Source: Paenibacillus sp. FSL K6-3182 (GTDB lineage Bacteria > Bacillota > Bacilli > Paenibacillales > Paenibacillaceae). Taken from it: a stretch of 64,000 nucleotides of DNA. The position numbers and the translations under genes are program-made. The stretch covers positions 6,808,501 through 6,872,500 of the forward strand of contig NZ_CP150265.1 in assembly GCF_037976325.1 (NCBI RefSeq), in the 5' to 3' direction. The notes beneath the pieces were generated by a model, which saw only the letters and a list, made by a program, of their open reading frames with translations, ran no database searches and was not told the DNA's origin. Positions 27,756 to 36,351 of the stretch are shown piece by piece. Within the stretch, counting starts at the first letter, position 1; each line of letters begins with the position of its first letter.

Positions 27756-29779
27756 ACCTTTGCCACCTCTGACAATAGTGTGGCTATCTCGCTTTCAACC
27801 TCTTTCAAATCATAATCAATGTCATTCAGCTTGCGCGGCGGTTGGTATTCATAGAAAAAGCGGTTGAAGTTGATTTCATAACCCACGCGACCAAGCTGCT
27901 TGTCTTTGTCATCGGTAAAGCTGTTGTCGATAAACGCATCCGGTACATACGGTAGAACTTCACGCTCAAAGTAATCCTCAATGGATTCCGGGTACGGCAC
28001 GTTTTCGTAATCGGTTAAGTCGGTATCCGGTACGATTTTGCCTTGCGCATCTGTACTAGGTTCAGCTTCTGGATCTTTGTGTCCAAATGCGTTCAGTAGT
28101 GCTGTAACAAAGGCCTTGTTAGCCTTCACCTTTAGCGACTTAGCTTCAGAGCTATTCACTGCTTCTTTAGCGAAGGTTTCAGCCCAACTGTACTTTTTGG
28201 TTTCACCCAAAAACGGGTTAATGGAAGCGAGCCAGAAAGATTGATGCTCAGGGGATAGTTGTTGCCAAATATCATAAGACTCAAGCCTAGATAGTCCTTG
28301 CTCATTCAGTAACAGTTTCATGCGTAACGGGCGGAGAACTTTAATTCGTCGATACCCAAATACACGGTAATTGAACATTTTTGAAAGTTCATCATTCTCA
28401 GCTGCTGCATAGATATCCAAAATCTGACGGCGCTGATCATCACTCACGATACGGCGTTTATTACCTTCGTTTTTAATGGGCGACCAAAGACTTGATGCGT
28501 TGATGAGTTGAACTTTACCTTTGCGATGTTCGGTTTTTTTGTTTGATAGAATCCACAGGTAAGTGGCGATATTGGTTCTGAAGAAAATGTCCGTAGGCAG
28601 TGCAATAATGGCTTCAATAAGGTCATTTTCAAGCAACCAGCGACGTATTTCAGACTCACCAGAACCGGCACCACCATTGAATAGTGGGGAACCAGACAAT
28701 ACTATAGCAGCGCGACCACCGCCATTCTGTGGTAGTTCTAATTTGCTTGCCAAGTGCATTAGGAACAGCATTGAGCCATCGCTAATCTTAGGTAGTCCTG
28801 GCCCGAAACGGCCTGAGTCACCCTGCTTGTGCTCTTTTTCAACGTCAGTTTTATCTTTTTCCCATTTCTTGCCAAAAGGAGGGTTAGAAAGGCAGTAATG
28901 AAATCGTTCACCAGCAAATTTATCATTTGAGAGCGTACTGCCCTGAAGTATGTTTTTGGATAGATCACGACCTGGATCTGATTCCAGGCGGCGAATCAGC
29001 ATACCTGCTACACAAACCGCATGAGTCTCAGGTTCAAGTTCTTGCCCGTGTGGAACCAATACTGGTGGAATTTTATAGTGGCTTCCATAATCAGCAACAT
29101 GGTTCATGGCATCGGTCAAAAATCCACCAGTCCCACAGGTAGGATCATACAGGGTTCTGATAAGACCAGGATTCTCTTCAAACAACGCATCATCGGGATC
29201 AAGCAATAGAGCAGTAGCTAAATGTACGATGTCGCGGGGCGTCATGAAATCCTCAGCGCCTTCATTAACCTCAGCACCAAAGCGCCGGATCAGATGCTCG
29301 TAGATATTACTCATCACTCGATCAGGCACTGTGTCAGGGTGTAAATCAATGCCAGCGAAGTTCTTACAGATAGTGTATAGCAGACCAGCTTTCTCAAGCC
29401 GGATTATCGTATTTCCGAATTCAAACTCTTCAAAAATGGCTCTAGCATTATCGGAAAATTGAGCAATGTAATCTTCTAAATTGCGGCGTGTTTTAGTGCT
29501 GCCAAGCGTCGAAAGCGAATACTCAGAGATATTGTAAAATGGGTAGCCAGCTGTTTGGCGTAAAATCGGATCAAGCTCAATTTCAGCATCCTTGAAGTTG
29601 TCGTAAGCTTCTCTTACAGCGTCTCTCGTAGATTCAAGAGCACATTCCAAACGACGTAACAAAGTGAATGGTAGTATAATCTTACCGAAATCAGTATGCT
29701 TAAAATCACCCCAAAGATCTTCTGCGTTCTTCCAAATAAAATCAGCATGCGATGCTGCCGAACCTGCGAATTCTGTCAT
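27752..29779 (-). CDS. hsdM: Type I restriction-modification N6-adenine methyltransferase subunit
   Basis: A 675-residue HsdM. The N-terminal helical domain (FIWKNAEDLWGDFKHTDFGKIILPF) is typical. The SAM-binding motif DPTCGTGGF lies near residue 211 and the catalytic motif NPPF near residue 296, which marks an amino-adenine methylase. The ATG at 29779 follows GGAGG at 6 bp and is preferred over an in-frame start 9 codons upstream. It is first in the hsdM-hsdS-hsdR operon and has its own promoter in the gap after tnsC. Confidence 0.94.
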   Translation of the reverse strand: MTEFAGSAASHADFIWKNAEDLWGDFKHTDFGKIILPFTLLRRLECALESTRDAVREAYDNFKDAEIELDPILRQTAGYPFYNISEYSLSTLGSTKTRRNLEDYIAQFSDNARAIFEEFEFGNTIIRLEKAGLLYTICKNFAGIDLHPDTVPDRVMSNIYEHLIRRFGAEVNEGAEDFMTPRDIVHLATALLLDPDDALFEENPGLIRTLYDPTCGTGGFLTDAMNHVADYGSHYKIPPVLVPHGQELEPETHAVCVAGMLIRRLESDPGRDLSKNILQGSTLSNDKFAGERFHYCLSNPPFGKKWEKDKTDVEKEHKQGDSGRFGPGLPKISDGSMLFLMHLASKLELPQNGGGRAAIVLSGSPLFNGGAGSGESEIRRWLLENDLIEAIIALPTDIFFRTNIATYLWILSNKKTEHRKGKVQLINASSLWSPIKNEGNKRRIVSDDQRRQILDIYAAAENDELSKMFNYRVFGYRRIKVLRPLRMKLLLNEQGLSRLESYDIWQQLSPEHQSFWLASINPFLGETKKYSWAETFAKEAVNSSEAKSLKVKANKAFVTALLNAFGHKDPEAEPSTDAQGKIVPDTDLTDYENVPYPESIEDYFEREVLPYVPDAFIDNSFTDDKDKQLGRVGYEINFNRFFYEYQPPRKLNDIDYDLKEVESEIATLLSEVAKV

Positions 29780-29808
29780 TTTGTCCTCCAACCAACTTTT
29801 GCACAAAC

Positions 29809-29838
29809 ATTACAATATACAAGTGATAGTTGTCAACT
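29809..29838 (-). promoter_or_regulatory. Promoter of the hsdMSR operon with overlapping palindrome
   Basis: On the minus strand TTGACA (29831-29836) and TGTAAT (29809-29814) are 16 bp apart. The palindrome AGTTG-T-CAACT (29828-29838) overlaps the -35 element. Two copies of TTGTGCAA flank the core promoter. A regulator site is suspected, because delayed restriction is useful when the element enters a new host, but no controller gene lies beside it. Confidence 0.5.
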
Positions 29839-29908
29839 AAGTATTGCACAAAAGAGAGGTTTTACAATTTTATATTTTTTTTTGCGATACAACCTCAGTA
29901 TGCGTTTT

Positions 29909-30838
29909 TCAAGACTCGTAAGTCTCCGCTTTATTGAGTAGAATCAGGAACTTCTCTTCGGATTCGCCCAATACATATTTTTTAGCAGTGAGAAGAGCAC
30001 TTACAAAAAGTCCATGGTCAGCTAGGTCCTCTAATTCATGCTCATTCAGCAAAATAGTGTATGCTCGTTGCAAAACTGGCGTTAGAGACCCCAATACCCC
30101 CTGGCTCATCTGAAAAAGCAGTTCTGGGATATGCAAGCCAGTGTCCCCGAGCCCCAATGGCACTGGTGGATTGATATATTCCTCAATTTTGGTCAACAAG
30201 TCGCAGAATTCCTTGTCGCACTTATCAAATCTGAGTAGCTTCACTGCTGGAAACCTACGGAAATATTGAAAATTGAGTTCGCTCAACTGTTTGGTTGCGG
30301 TTGTTCCAGAACAGACTACAGAGATATTGCCGATATTGGTCAAACTCTTGATTGATTCCATCGCTTCTATCGGTTTGACACTTCTAGAGGTTAGAATGTA
30401 ATCCATCTCATCGAGGATTAGCATTTCAACGCGTTGTTGCTCGATAAGAGACAAGGCCTGGCGCTTTACGTCGCCTACCCTCACACCGGCCAATTGTGGT
30501 GCACCCAAGGCTCTTACGATTTGCTGATAGAACTCGCTCATCGTAAAAGGTTGAGGTAAGTCAGTATAGACTACGGGACGAATGTCGTACTCTGTCCCAT
30601 CTTCATCCACATCCACATATCCCGGATTTGCCTTTACATATCTACGTAATAGAGTCGATTTTCCAACCCCAGACTCTCCGTAGAGAAATAAATGCCTTGG
30701 GGAAAACAACTCACGATCCATATCTTTTTCCGGCCGGAGCGAATCTAACTCTGTCCAGATCTCTTTATACCTGAGATGCTCAATATTTAGACTCATCACT
30801 CTTTGTAACAACGCATTTTTGACATCGGTATCATTCAT
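29909..30838 (-). CDS. tnsC: TnsC-like AAA+ ATPase of the Tn7-like element
   Basis: A 309-residue AAA+ ATPase. Walker A is GESGVGKS at residues 54-61 and Walker B is EMLILDEMD around 139-146; a sensor region follows (SVVCSGTTATKQL). TnsC polymerises on target DNA, is recruited by TniQ/TnsD, and activates the TnsAB transposase. It is shorter than E. coli TnsC (555 residues), as is common in other Tn7-like and Tn5053-like systems. The start overlaps the tnsB stop by 8 bp. It is the last gene of the tnsABC unit; a 130-bp gap and a promoter separate it from hsdM. Confidence 0.92.
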   Translation of the reverse strand: MNDTDVKNALLQRVMSLNIEHLRYKEIWTELDSLRPEKDMDRELFSPRHLFLYGESGVGKSTLLRRYVKANPGYVDVDEDGTEYDIRPVVYTDLPQPFTMSEFYQQIVRALGAPQLAGVRVGDVKRQALSLIEQQRVEMLILDEMDYILTSRSVKPIEAMESIKSLTNIGNISVVCSGTTATKQLSELNFQYFRRFPAVKLLRFDKCDKEFCDLLTKIEEYINPPVPLGLGDTGLHIPELLFQMSQGVLGSLTPVLQRAYTILLNEHELEDLADHGLFVSALLTAKKYVLGESEEKFLILLNKAETYES

Positions 30839-32948
30839 GCTCCACTACTCCTTGCTTCCGTACTTTTGCTGCCATTTTTACTGCGTCTGCTAGCTGCTCC
30901 AAGGACGGTGCATGTTTCGATAGTGTCACTGGTTGTGGTTGTCCAACCGTAATCTCCATGTTGGCACGCTGCGCCAGTTGTCGGACCTTTCGGCCGGATT
31001 TAATCTTCTCTTGAACGCGTTGTTGCAGCTTTACTTTCGCATGCCGGACCATTTTTGTACCTGGAATCTTATTTGCCTTATCTGCTGCTTCCTCTTTTGA
31101 AATTTCACGGATAAGCTTATAGGTATACGCGTTCATTCCTTCTAACTCTTCAGCAGGGGGCAACACAGCAGGAATCTCGATATATTCAGTCGAATTCGGT
31201 GGCTGAATGAAGATCCGTGAAATGTCATCAATATCGTACTTGGCTTTATATTTAGTAGTTCTTGGACCAATCAGGTGAGAAAGCTTGTCCAATTTATACA
31301 ATCGGTTATCAATCCTTATACCGTCACGTGTATAAGGTTTCATCGCGACGGGCAAGAGCTCAATAGCATAAGTTTCTTCGTCCTCAGGACTTATGAAATC
31401 CGGATATCCAACCTTTTTGAGCCCATCAACAAACCTTGTGATTGGTCGGTTTGCATTAATGGGAAGTCCTCGATGAGGTTCCATGTGATAGTGATCAACA
31501 ATATACATTGTCAGAAGCTCACGAATGTCTTCGAGTGTAAAAACAGCCTCTTCTTCCGGTTTGTATTCGCCCAGGTCCGTTACACTACTCTTTCGTGTTC
31601 CATCCAGCCTATGTATTAATTTAGAATTCAAGGTACCGAAAAGCCTCTCAATGGCTGCGCCGTACTCTGGAGTTTTTCTCGGACGATATCGAACATTGGA
31701 TTTGAGGGTTTCGTTTATCATACGTCTCACGGCTACACTGCGGAATTCTGGGCCATTATCCAGCAAAAAGACAGTAGGGATCCCAAATATCTCCCACTCG
31801 TTGAACAAATCATACTTTTCTTTGACTTTTTTAAAGAAAATGCCTTGTTGGATAGCCTTACGTACGACGTTCGCTGATGGGGGCTCGAAAGAGACATACA
31901 TGCACCAAACCATGCGACTATATACGTCTATCCCCAACGTGATCCAAGGGCGACCGATCACCAGGCCAGAATTCCTGTCAATAACATCTATGTCAAGTTC
32001 AGTATGATCAATTTCAATAATGTGAAGTGGATATTGGGCTTCTTCATTGGAAAAACCTCTAATCAGGTCATCAAATTTCTTTGTAGCTTTACTGCCATCA
32101 CGCATTCTGACTTTGATTTGCGAGTCAATGCGATCCAATAGCTTCAACATTGTGATGCGCTTCGGTTCCTCAATTCCTTGTCGAGTACATCGAAGTGCAA
32201 CAGATTCGTAGAATGCCTGTTTCGTCATCCGTTTCAGGTTAAGAAATTCCTTTTCGATCACTTCTTTAATAATGGGCACATACTTCTGATCTATTCTTAT
32301 ATCGAGCACCTGAAGAACCTCATCGGGCTTCTTGGGGTGACAGATGACAAGTTGTTTGTTGTCAGTCCGTGATACATAGCCACCGCCAGCTCGGCTAATT
32401 AAACCTTCCTCGCCTCTCTTTTCGTCTTCGCCTTCCGCCTGTCTGTACGCTGACAACAACCGTTTGATGGTTCTTACAGACGTCCCCTTTGTCCGCTCTC
32501 CATTTTCATCAACAGTTGAATATTTATGCGAAATTTTGAGAATCAGCTCCTCTTGGGTTAACTCGTTGAGAGTCTGTCCATCGGATAGATATTCACTATG
32601 GTTCATCATAAATTCGTACATGGCTCGGATATCATGGCGCTTAACTCGTTCTAAAACAAGCAGCGCTCTAATCATATAATATCGTTCCGACACCTTCTTC
32701 CGATGCGGCTCGGATAGACTATCCAGCTGGGAAATGTACTTGGTGTTATCTTTTTCGATTTCCTTTAACATGGTTTTACCAGCTTTAAACGAGGGATTGG
32801 TTACCAACTCTACAAAGTTAATCTCAATAGACTCTCCATCCCCTTCAATCCGTTTAATCACAATGATCGGTGGAGAAATAGAGAGAACCACATACTTTCT
32901 TCCGAAATATAAGAGTTCTGCATTTAATTTGAGCTCGTTAAAGGTCAT
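30831..32948 (-). CDS. tnsB: TnsB-like DDE transposase of the Tn7-like element
   Basis: A 705-residue DDE transposase. The catalytic core shows D314 (IIEIDHTELD), D397 (VFLLDNGPEF) and E434 (GAAIERLFGT), the expected order and spacing for retroviral integrase-like enzymes. N-terminal helices (residues 80-290) would bind the element ends. A basic C-terminal tail (around 630-680) may contact TnsC, as in other TnsB proteins. TnsB cuts and joins the 3' ends. AAAGGAG precedes the ATG, 19 bp after tnsA. Confidence 0.95.
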   Translation of the reverse strand: MTFNELKLNAELLYFGRKYVVLSISPPIIVIKRIEGDGESIEINFVELVTNPSFKAGKTMLKEIEKDNTKYISQLDSLSEPHRKKVSERYYMIRALLVLERVKRHDIRAMYEFMMNHSEYLSDGQTLNELTQEELILKISHKYSTVDENGERTKGTSVRTIKRLLSAYRQAEGEDEKRGEEGLISRAGGGYVSRTDNKQLVICHPKKPDEVLQVLDIRIDQKYVPIIKEVIEKEFLNLKRMTKQAFYESVALRCTRQGIEEPKRITMLKLLDRIDSQIKVRMRDGSKATKKFDDLIRGFSNEEAQYPLHIIEIDHTELDIDVIDRNSGLVIGRPWITLGIDVYSRMVWCMYVSFEPPSANVVRKAIQQGIFFKKVKEKYDLFNEWEIFGIPTVFLLDNGPEFRSVAVRRMINETLKSNVRYRPRKTPEYGAAIERLFGTLNSKLIHRLDGTRKSSVTDLGEYKPEEEAVFTLEDIRELLTMYIVDHYHMEPHRGLPINANRPITRFVDGLKKVGYPDFISPEDEETYAIELLPVAMKPYTRDGIRIDNRLYKLDKLSHLIGPRTTKYKAKYDIDDISRIFIQPPNSTEYIEIPAVLPPAEELEGMNAYTYKLIREISKEEAADKANKIPGTKMVRHAKVKLQQRVQEKIKSGRKVRQLAQRANMEITVGQPQPVTLSKHAPSLEQLADAVKMAAKVRKQGVVEHE

Positions 32949-32967
32949 TCTTATTCTCCTTTCAGAT

Positions 32968-33693
32968 TTATAAAAGAAACAGATTTTTTTCTGTCGGGAT
33001 TCGAACTATTGAGTATTCGTTGATTGGTTCATTGATATTTATCCACAAATTTCCCTTGGCAATGAGATGATAAATAACTGGCAAAACAAGAAGGGGGTCA
33101 TATTGCGGTATAAAACTCTGGGATAATTCTGCTATGGAGGTTTGTCCAATTAAGCGTAGTCTAGACATAACTACTGGTGCATAGCTGTCGAACCATTTAC
33201 GGGTCTTTGTAAAACCAGCCAAAAATTCTATATTTCTTGACACGAGCTTCGGTAGTGATTTCGGATAAATGACTGAATATTCCCAGCTACGAGAATTTGC
33301 ATACACCTCACAGGCTTTGTTGATGATTTTAAGCTTTTCACTTGAGTCATTCGGAGAATGCTTAATCTGATAAAGATGGGGTACAAAACCATCACGAAAA
33401 ACAAGTACATCCGGTACATGTAACCAACTTTTGAGATTTCCATTGTTATCACTGTAGGGTATATGGATACGTACAGGTTGAACGTAATATCGTGCCACAT
33501 TTATTTCTAGTTCGAGAAGAGAGTAAAATGCCCATTCAGTGAGCGAATCGTATTCAGCTACGATACTCATCCTGTGACTATAGAATGCACCAATCACATG
33601 AGGACGTTGCTTACTGTCCTTATTGTCCACTCTTCTTTTAGGAGCAAATTCTACATCTTCTTCTTCCCAATTATTCTTTCCAAACCATTTCAT
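32968..33693 (-). CDS. tnsA: TnsA-like endonuclease of the Tn7-like element
   Basis: A 241-residue TnsA. The PD-(D/E)xK catalytic residues are present: E53 (SLTEWAF), D95 (HVPDVLV) and the QIK triplet with K111. A C-terminal winged-helix-like part follows (about 170-241). TnsA cuts the 5' ends so that transposition is cut-and-paste; elements lacking it make cointegrates. It is the first gene of tnsABC, and its upstream DNA is the right end of the element, so end-binding by TnsB may control its transcription. Confidence 0.92.
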   Translation of the reverse strand: MKWFGKNNWEEEDVEFAPKRRVDNKDSKQRPHVIGAFYSHRMSIVAEYDSLTEWAFYSLLELEINVARYYVQPVRIHIPYSDNNGNLKSWLHVPDVLVFRDGFVPHLYQIKHSPNDSSEKLKIINKACEVYANSRSWEYSVIYPKSLPKLVSRNIEFLAGFTKTRKWFDSYAPVVMSRLRLIGQTSIAELSQSFIPQYDPLLVLPVIYHLIAKGNLWININEPINEYSIVRIPTEKNLFLL

Positions 33694-33720
33694 AGCTGGC
33701 CCCCTAGTTGAATTGTAACG

Positions 33721-33940
33721 ATTTGTGCCATTTGTAATGACGCATTTCGCTCAACTTCAAGCCATTATCTACTGCATTAAGGTGAATTATACCTTGGCAC
33801 AGGAATCAAGCTTAAGTATAGAAAAATCCCGCCATGGTAATGATTGTACCATAGCGGGATTTAAAATTCAGTGTCATTTGTAGTTACACACGCGTGTCAT
33901 TATCAAATAGTTTTTATGCCATTTGAAAGTATAACTCACA
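33721..33940. repeat. Right end of the Tn7-like element with four TnsB-like motifs
   Basis: Read inward from 33940 on the minus strand, the end starts TGTGAGTTATA. Motifs follow: CAAATGGCATAAAA (about 33911-33925), GATAATGACACG (about 33893-33905), CAAATGACACTGAA (about 33867-33881) and CAAATGGCACAAAT (about 33721-33735). Their orientation mirrors the left end. The last one lies beside the tnsA start. A TATAAT on the minus strand at 33786-33791 may be the tnsA -10 element, but its -35 element is unclear. Confidence 0.75.
33822..33863 (-). terminator. Terminator inside the right end of the transposon
   Basis: The stem AAATCCCGC(T)ATGGTA paired with TACCATGGCGGGATTTTT, with a T-run in the minus direction, lies between glmS and tnsA. 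It can end glmS transcripts in place of the displaced native terminator and keep them from running into tnsA. The sequence is seen directly; the insulating role is inferred. Confidence 0.8.
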
Positions 33941-33945
33941 ATTAT
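33941..33945. other. Target-site duplication, right copy (ATTAT)
   Basis: ATTAT directly after the right end and 20 bp from the glmS stop codon. It matches the copy at 10752-10756. Confidence 0.85.
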
Positions 33946-33965
33946 CAATAATCGAAAACCAATCC

Positions 33966-35798
33966 CTACTCCACCGTAACACTCTTAGCCAAATTCCGCG
34001 GTTTATCCACGTCATGCTCAAGCGCTAGTGAAGCATAATAAGAAATCAGTTGAAGCGGAATAACTGAAAGCGCTGGTGACAAGATCGGAAGTGTCTTCGG
34101 AATCGCGAATAGCTCGTCGACAGATTTCGCAACTTCTTCCTCTGCCCCTTGGTTCGCTATGCCTATAACGTGAGCGCCGCGCGCTTTTACTTCTTTAATG
34201 TTGCTAAGTGTTTTCTCGTACAGCTCTTCTTGCGTAACAAGAGCGATAACCGGAATACCTTCCTCTATGAGAGCCAAGGTACCGTGCTTGAGCTCACCAG
34301 CTGCATAAGCCTCGGAGTGAATATACGAGATCTCCTTCAGCTTCAGCGAGCCTTCTTGCGCTACAGCATAGTCAACGCCGCGGCCGATGAAGAACAGGTG
34401 TTTGTGATGCGAGAACGACTCTGCAACTTGTTTAAGCACATACGCTTGCTCAAGGATGCGCTCAACCTGAGTTGGAAGCTGATGCATAGCCTCAAGAACT
34501 TCTGCAATGTAAGAAGCTTCTTTGGTCTCAAGCGTACCTGCCATGTGTAGACCAAGCAGATAAAAAGCAATCAATTGCGAGCTGTATGCTTTTGTCGAAG
34601 CAACCGCAATTTCAAGACCTGCCCAAGTAATAAGCACATGATCTGCTTCGCGGGCAACCGAGCTGCCTACTACGTTAGTAATCGCAAGCACACGAGCGCC
34701 GTTGCGCTGTGCTTCACGCAAAGCTGCAAGCGTATCAGCTGTTTCGCCAGATTGGCTTACAACGATAACGAGTGTATCCGGAGTAATGATCGGCGAGCGG
34801 TAACGGTACTCGGATGCTACATCCGTCTCAACCGGAATGCGAGCAAGCGACTCAATGACCGTTTTGCCGACAAGACCTGCGTGATATGCCGTTCCACATG
34901 CTACGATGTGTACTTTGCGGATCGATTTAATATATTCAGCTGTCATACCCAGCTCTTTTAAGTCGACAGATTTACCGTCTTCTGAAACGCGGCTCATCAT
35001 AGTATCACGGTAAGCTTTTGGCTGTTCGTGAATTTCTTTCAGCATGAAGTGATCAAATCCAGCTTTCTCTGCCGTTACTAGATCCCAATCGACATGAAAT
35101 ATTTCCTTGGAAATACTTTCGCCTTCAGTCGTCATTACTTCGACAGCATCGCGTGTCAGGATTGCCATTTCGCCGTCGTTCAAAATATAAACGTTGCGCG
35201 TATGCTCCAAAATAGCCGGAATATCCGAGCCAATGAAGTTTTCGCCTTCACCTACACCGATAACAAGCGGGCTTGCATAACGAACCGCAACCAGGCGATC
35301 CGGTTCAAACTCAGTCAAAACTCCAAGCGCGAACGCTCCACGCATACGTTTAACCGCACGCTGTACAGCTTCCACGATGTTGCCGTTATATTCATCAGCA
35401 ATCAAATGGGAAATGACTTCCGTATCTGTCTCCGATACAAAAACATGCCCTTTTGTCACTAATTCTTCCTTAAGATTCAAGTAATTCTCAATAATCCCGT
35501 TGTGAACAACCGAAAATTTAGCCGTGTTGTCCGTATGCGGATGCGAGTTCACATCAGATGGTTTACCATGAGTAGCCCAGCGTGTATGACCAATGCCAAC
35601 AGAACCTTCAAGCGGTTCTTCACGCAGCAAGCCTTCAAGATTCGCGAGACGTCCTTTGGACTTTGTAATTTCGAGCCCGTTTTTCGTGAAGACAGCGATA
35701 CCAGCGGAATCATAACCCCGGTACTCCAGCTTCTTCAATCCTTCGAGCAAAATGTCCTGCGAGTCGCGTTTACCAATATATCCTACAATTCCACACAT
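33966..35798 (-). CDS. glmS: Glutamine--fructose-6-phosphate aminotransferase (isomerizing)
   Basis: A 610-residue GlmS making glucosamine-6-phosphate for cell-wall synthesis. The N-terminal glutaminase domain starts with the catalytic cysteine (MCGIVGYIG), and two SIS isomerase domains follow (about 280-600). The C-terminus (NLAKSVTVE) is the most conserved part of the protein, and the DNA encoding it is the attTn7 sequence that TnsD reads in classical Tn7. A long leader with a glmS ribozyme precedes the gene. The ATG follows CGGAGG. It is the last gene of a cdaA-cdaR-glmM-glmS block. Confidence 0.98.
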   Translation of the reverse strand: MCGIVGYIGKRDSQDILLEGLKKLEYRGYDSAGIAVFTKNGLEITKSKGRLANLEGLLREEPLEGSVGIGHTRWATHGKPSDVNSHPHTDNTAKFSVVHNGIIENYLNLKEELVTKGHVFVSETDTEVISHLIADEYNGNIVEAVQRAVKRMRGAFALGVLTEFEPDRLVAVRYASPLVIGVGEGENFIGSDIPAILEHTRNVYILNDGEMAILTRDAVEVMTTEGESISKEIFHVDWDLVTAEKAGFDHFMLKEIHEQPKAYRDTMMSRVSEDGKSVDLKELGMTAEYIKSIRKVHIVACGTAYHAGLVGKTVIESLARIPVETDVASEYRYRSPIITPDTLVIVVSQSGETADTLAALREAQRNGARVLAITNVVGSSVAREADHVLITWAGLEIAVASTKAYSSQLIAFYLLGLHMAGTLETKEASYIAEVLEAMHQLPTQVERILEQAYVLKQVAESFSHHKHLFFIGRGVDYAVAQEGSLKLKEISYIHSEAYAAGELKHGTLALIEEGIPVIALVTQEELYEKTLSNIKEVKARGAHVIGIANQGAEEEVAKSVDELFAIPKTLPILSPALSVIPLQLISYYASLALEHDVDKPRNLAKSVTVE

Positions 35799-35989
35799 AA
35801 TTTAATAGGCCTCCGATAGGTTATTTTCCCGTCCTTATCGGATGCCGCCAATGCGTGGCACAGGCACTATGAAGTTGTCACAAAATAATCCGAATGATTG
35901 CGGAAAATGTAACCCCTCTGCCCATGCCCACCCTGCTGGTGGCATCTTGGACATACGGGAGTAATATTATAATCGAAGCCTGCCGCACG

Positions 35990-36170
35990 ATTGTATGACC
36001 GGTCGCCCGGCCGTTTTACGTAACGGCTTTCGGTTGGCTTGTAATACCGGAAGGTCCCCGCCGAATGTTTCGAACACCTTCACCTCGTCAGCTTCCCGTA
36101 TGAATACCCGCTTCAAGCTGATCTATCTTAGCTCTACCACCGATCATTCATCACGCAAGCTCTGGCGCTT
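35990..36170 (-). ncRNA. glmS ribozyme: glmS ribozyme (glucosamine-6-phosphate-responsive)
   Basis: On the minus strand the leader shows the conserved core: AGCGCCAGAGC at the 5' end (self-cleavage between the A at 36169 and the G at 36168), then GACGAGGTGAAGG, TTCGAA, TTCGGCGGGGACCTTCC, and a GCCGTTACGTAAAACGGC stem. These match the known ribozyme class. Glucosamine-6-phosphate acts as the cofactor, and cleavage leads to mRNA decay, giving feedback on GlmS. About 370 nt separate cleavage site and start codon. The 3' limit is approximate. Confidence 0.92.
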
Positions 36171-36296
36171 ATGTTGCTTAAATAACCTCTATCCTCGCTT
36201 TCCTTCTTGAATCACACTACCTATCATATTCATTTTCCAGCCGCTGTGCAACCTTTCATGGAAAATATACTCGTCCATTTTCCAAAATAATGCTAA

Positions 36297-36330
36297 AAAA
36301 GCCCGCCAGCTACAAGAACCGACAGGCCTT
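36297..36330 (-). terminator. Terminator after glmM
   Basis: The imperfect stem GCCTGTCGG / CTGGCGGGC is followed by TTTTTT on the minus strand, 22 bp after the glmM stop and 130 bp before the ribozyme. It may let glmS be transcribed on its own. Confidence 0.65.
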
Positions 36331-36351
36331 CGACACCATTATTCTCTATGA

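Larger units (their letters stand above)
10757..33940. mobile_element. Tn7-like transposon inserted at the glmS attachment site
   Basis: The element is 23,184 bp. Read inward, the ends start TGTGAGGTATATCTACAATT (left) and TGTGAGTTATACTTTCAAAT (right, reverse complement), and then both continue with GGCA(C/T)AAA. A perfect ATTAT duplication flanks it. The right end lies 25 bp from the glmS stop codon, the position and orientation used by Tn7. It encodes TnsA, TnsB and TnsC (29909-33693), two TniQ/TnsD-like proteins (10888-14747), and cargo between them: type I restriction-modification, a PHP/SMC ATPase, a CoiA-like nuclease, DUF5677, an ISL3-type transposase and a YopX-like protein. There is no TnsE and no CRISPR-Cas. 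All transposition genes are intact, so it may still be active. Confidence 0.93.

Noticed and set aside
10757..33940. CRISPR-associated transposon (CAST)
   Set aside because: There is no Cas5/6/7/8 or Cas12k gene, and no short repeat array inside the element. Insertion at glmS is explained by TnsD-type targeting.
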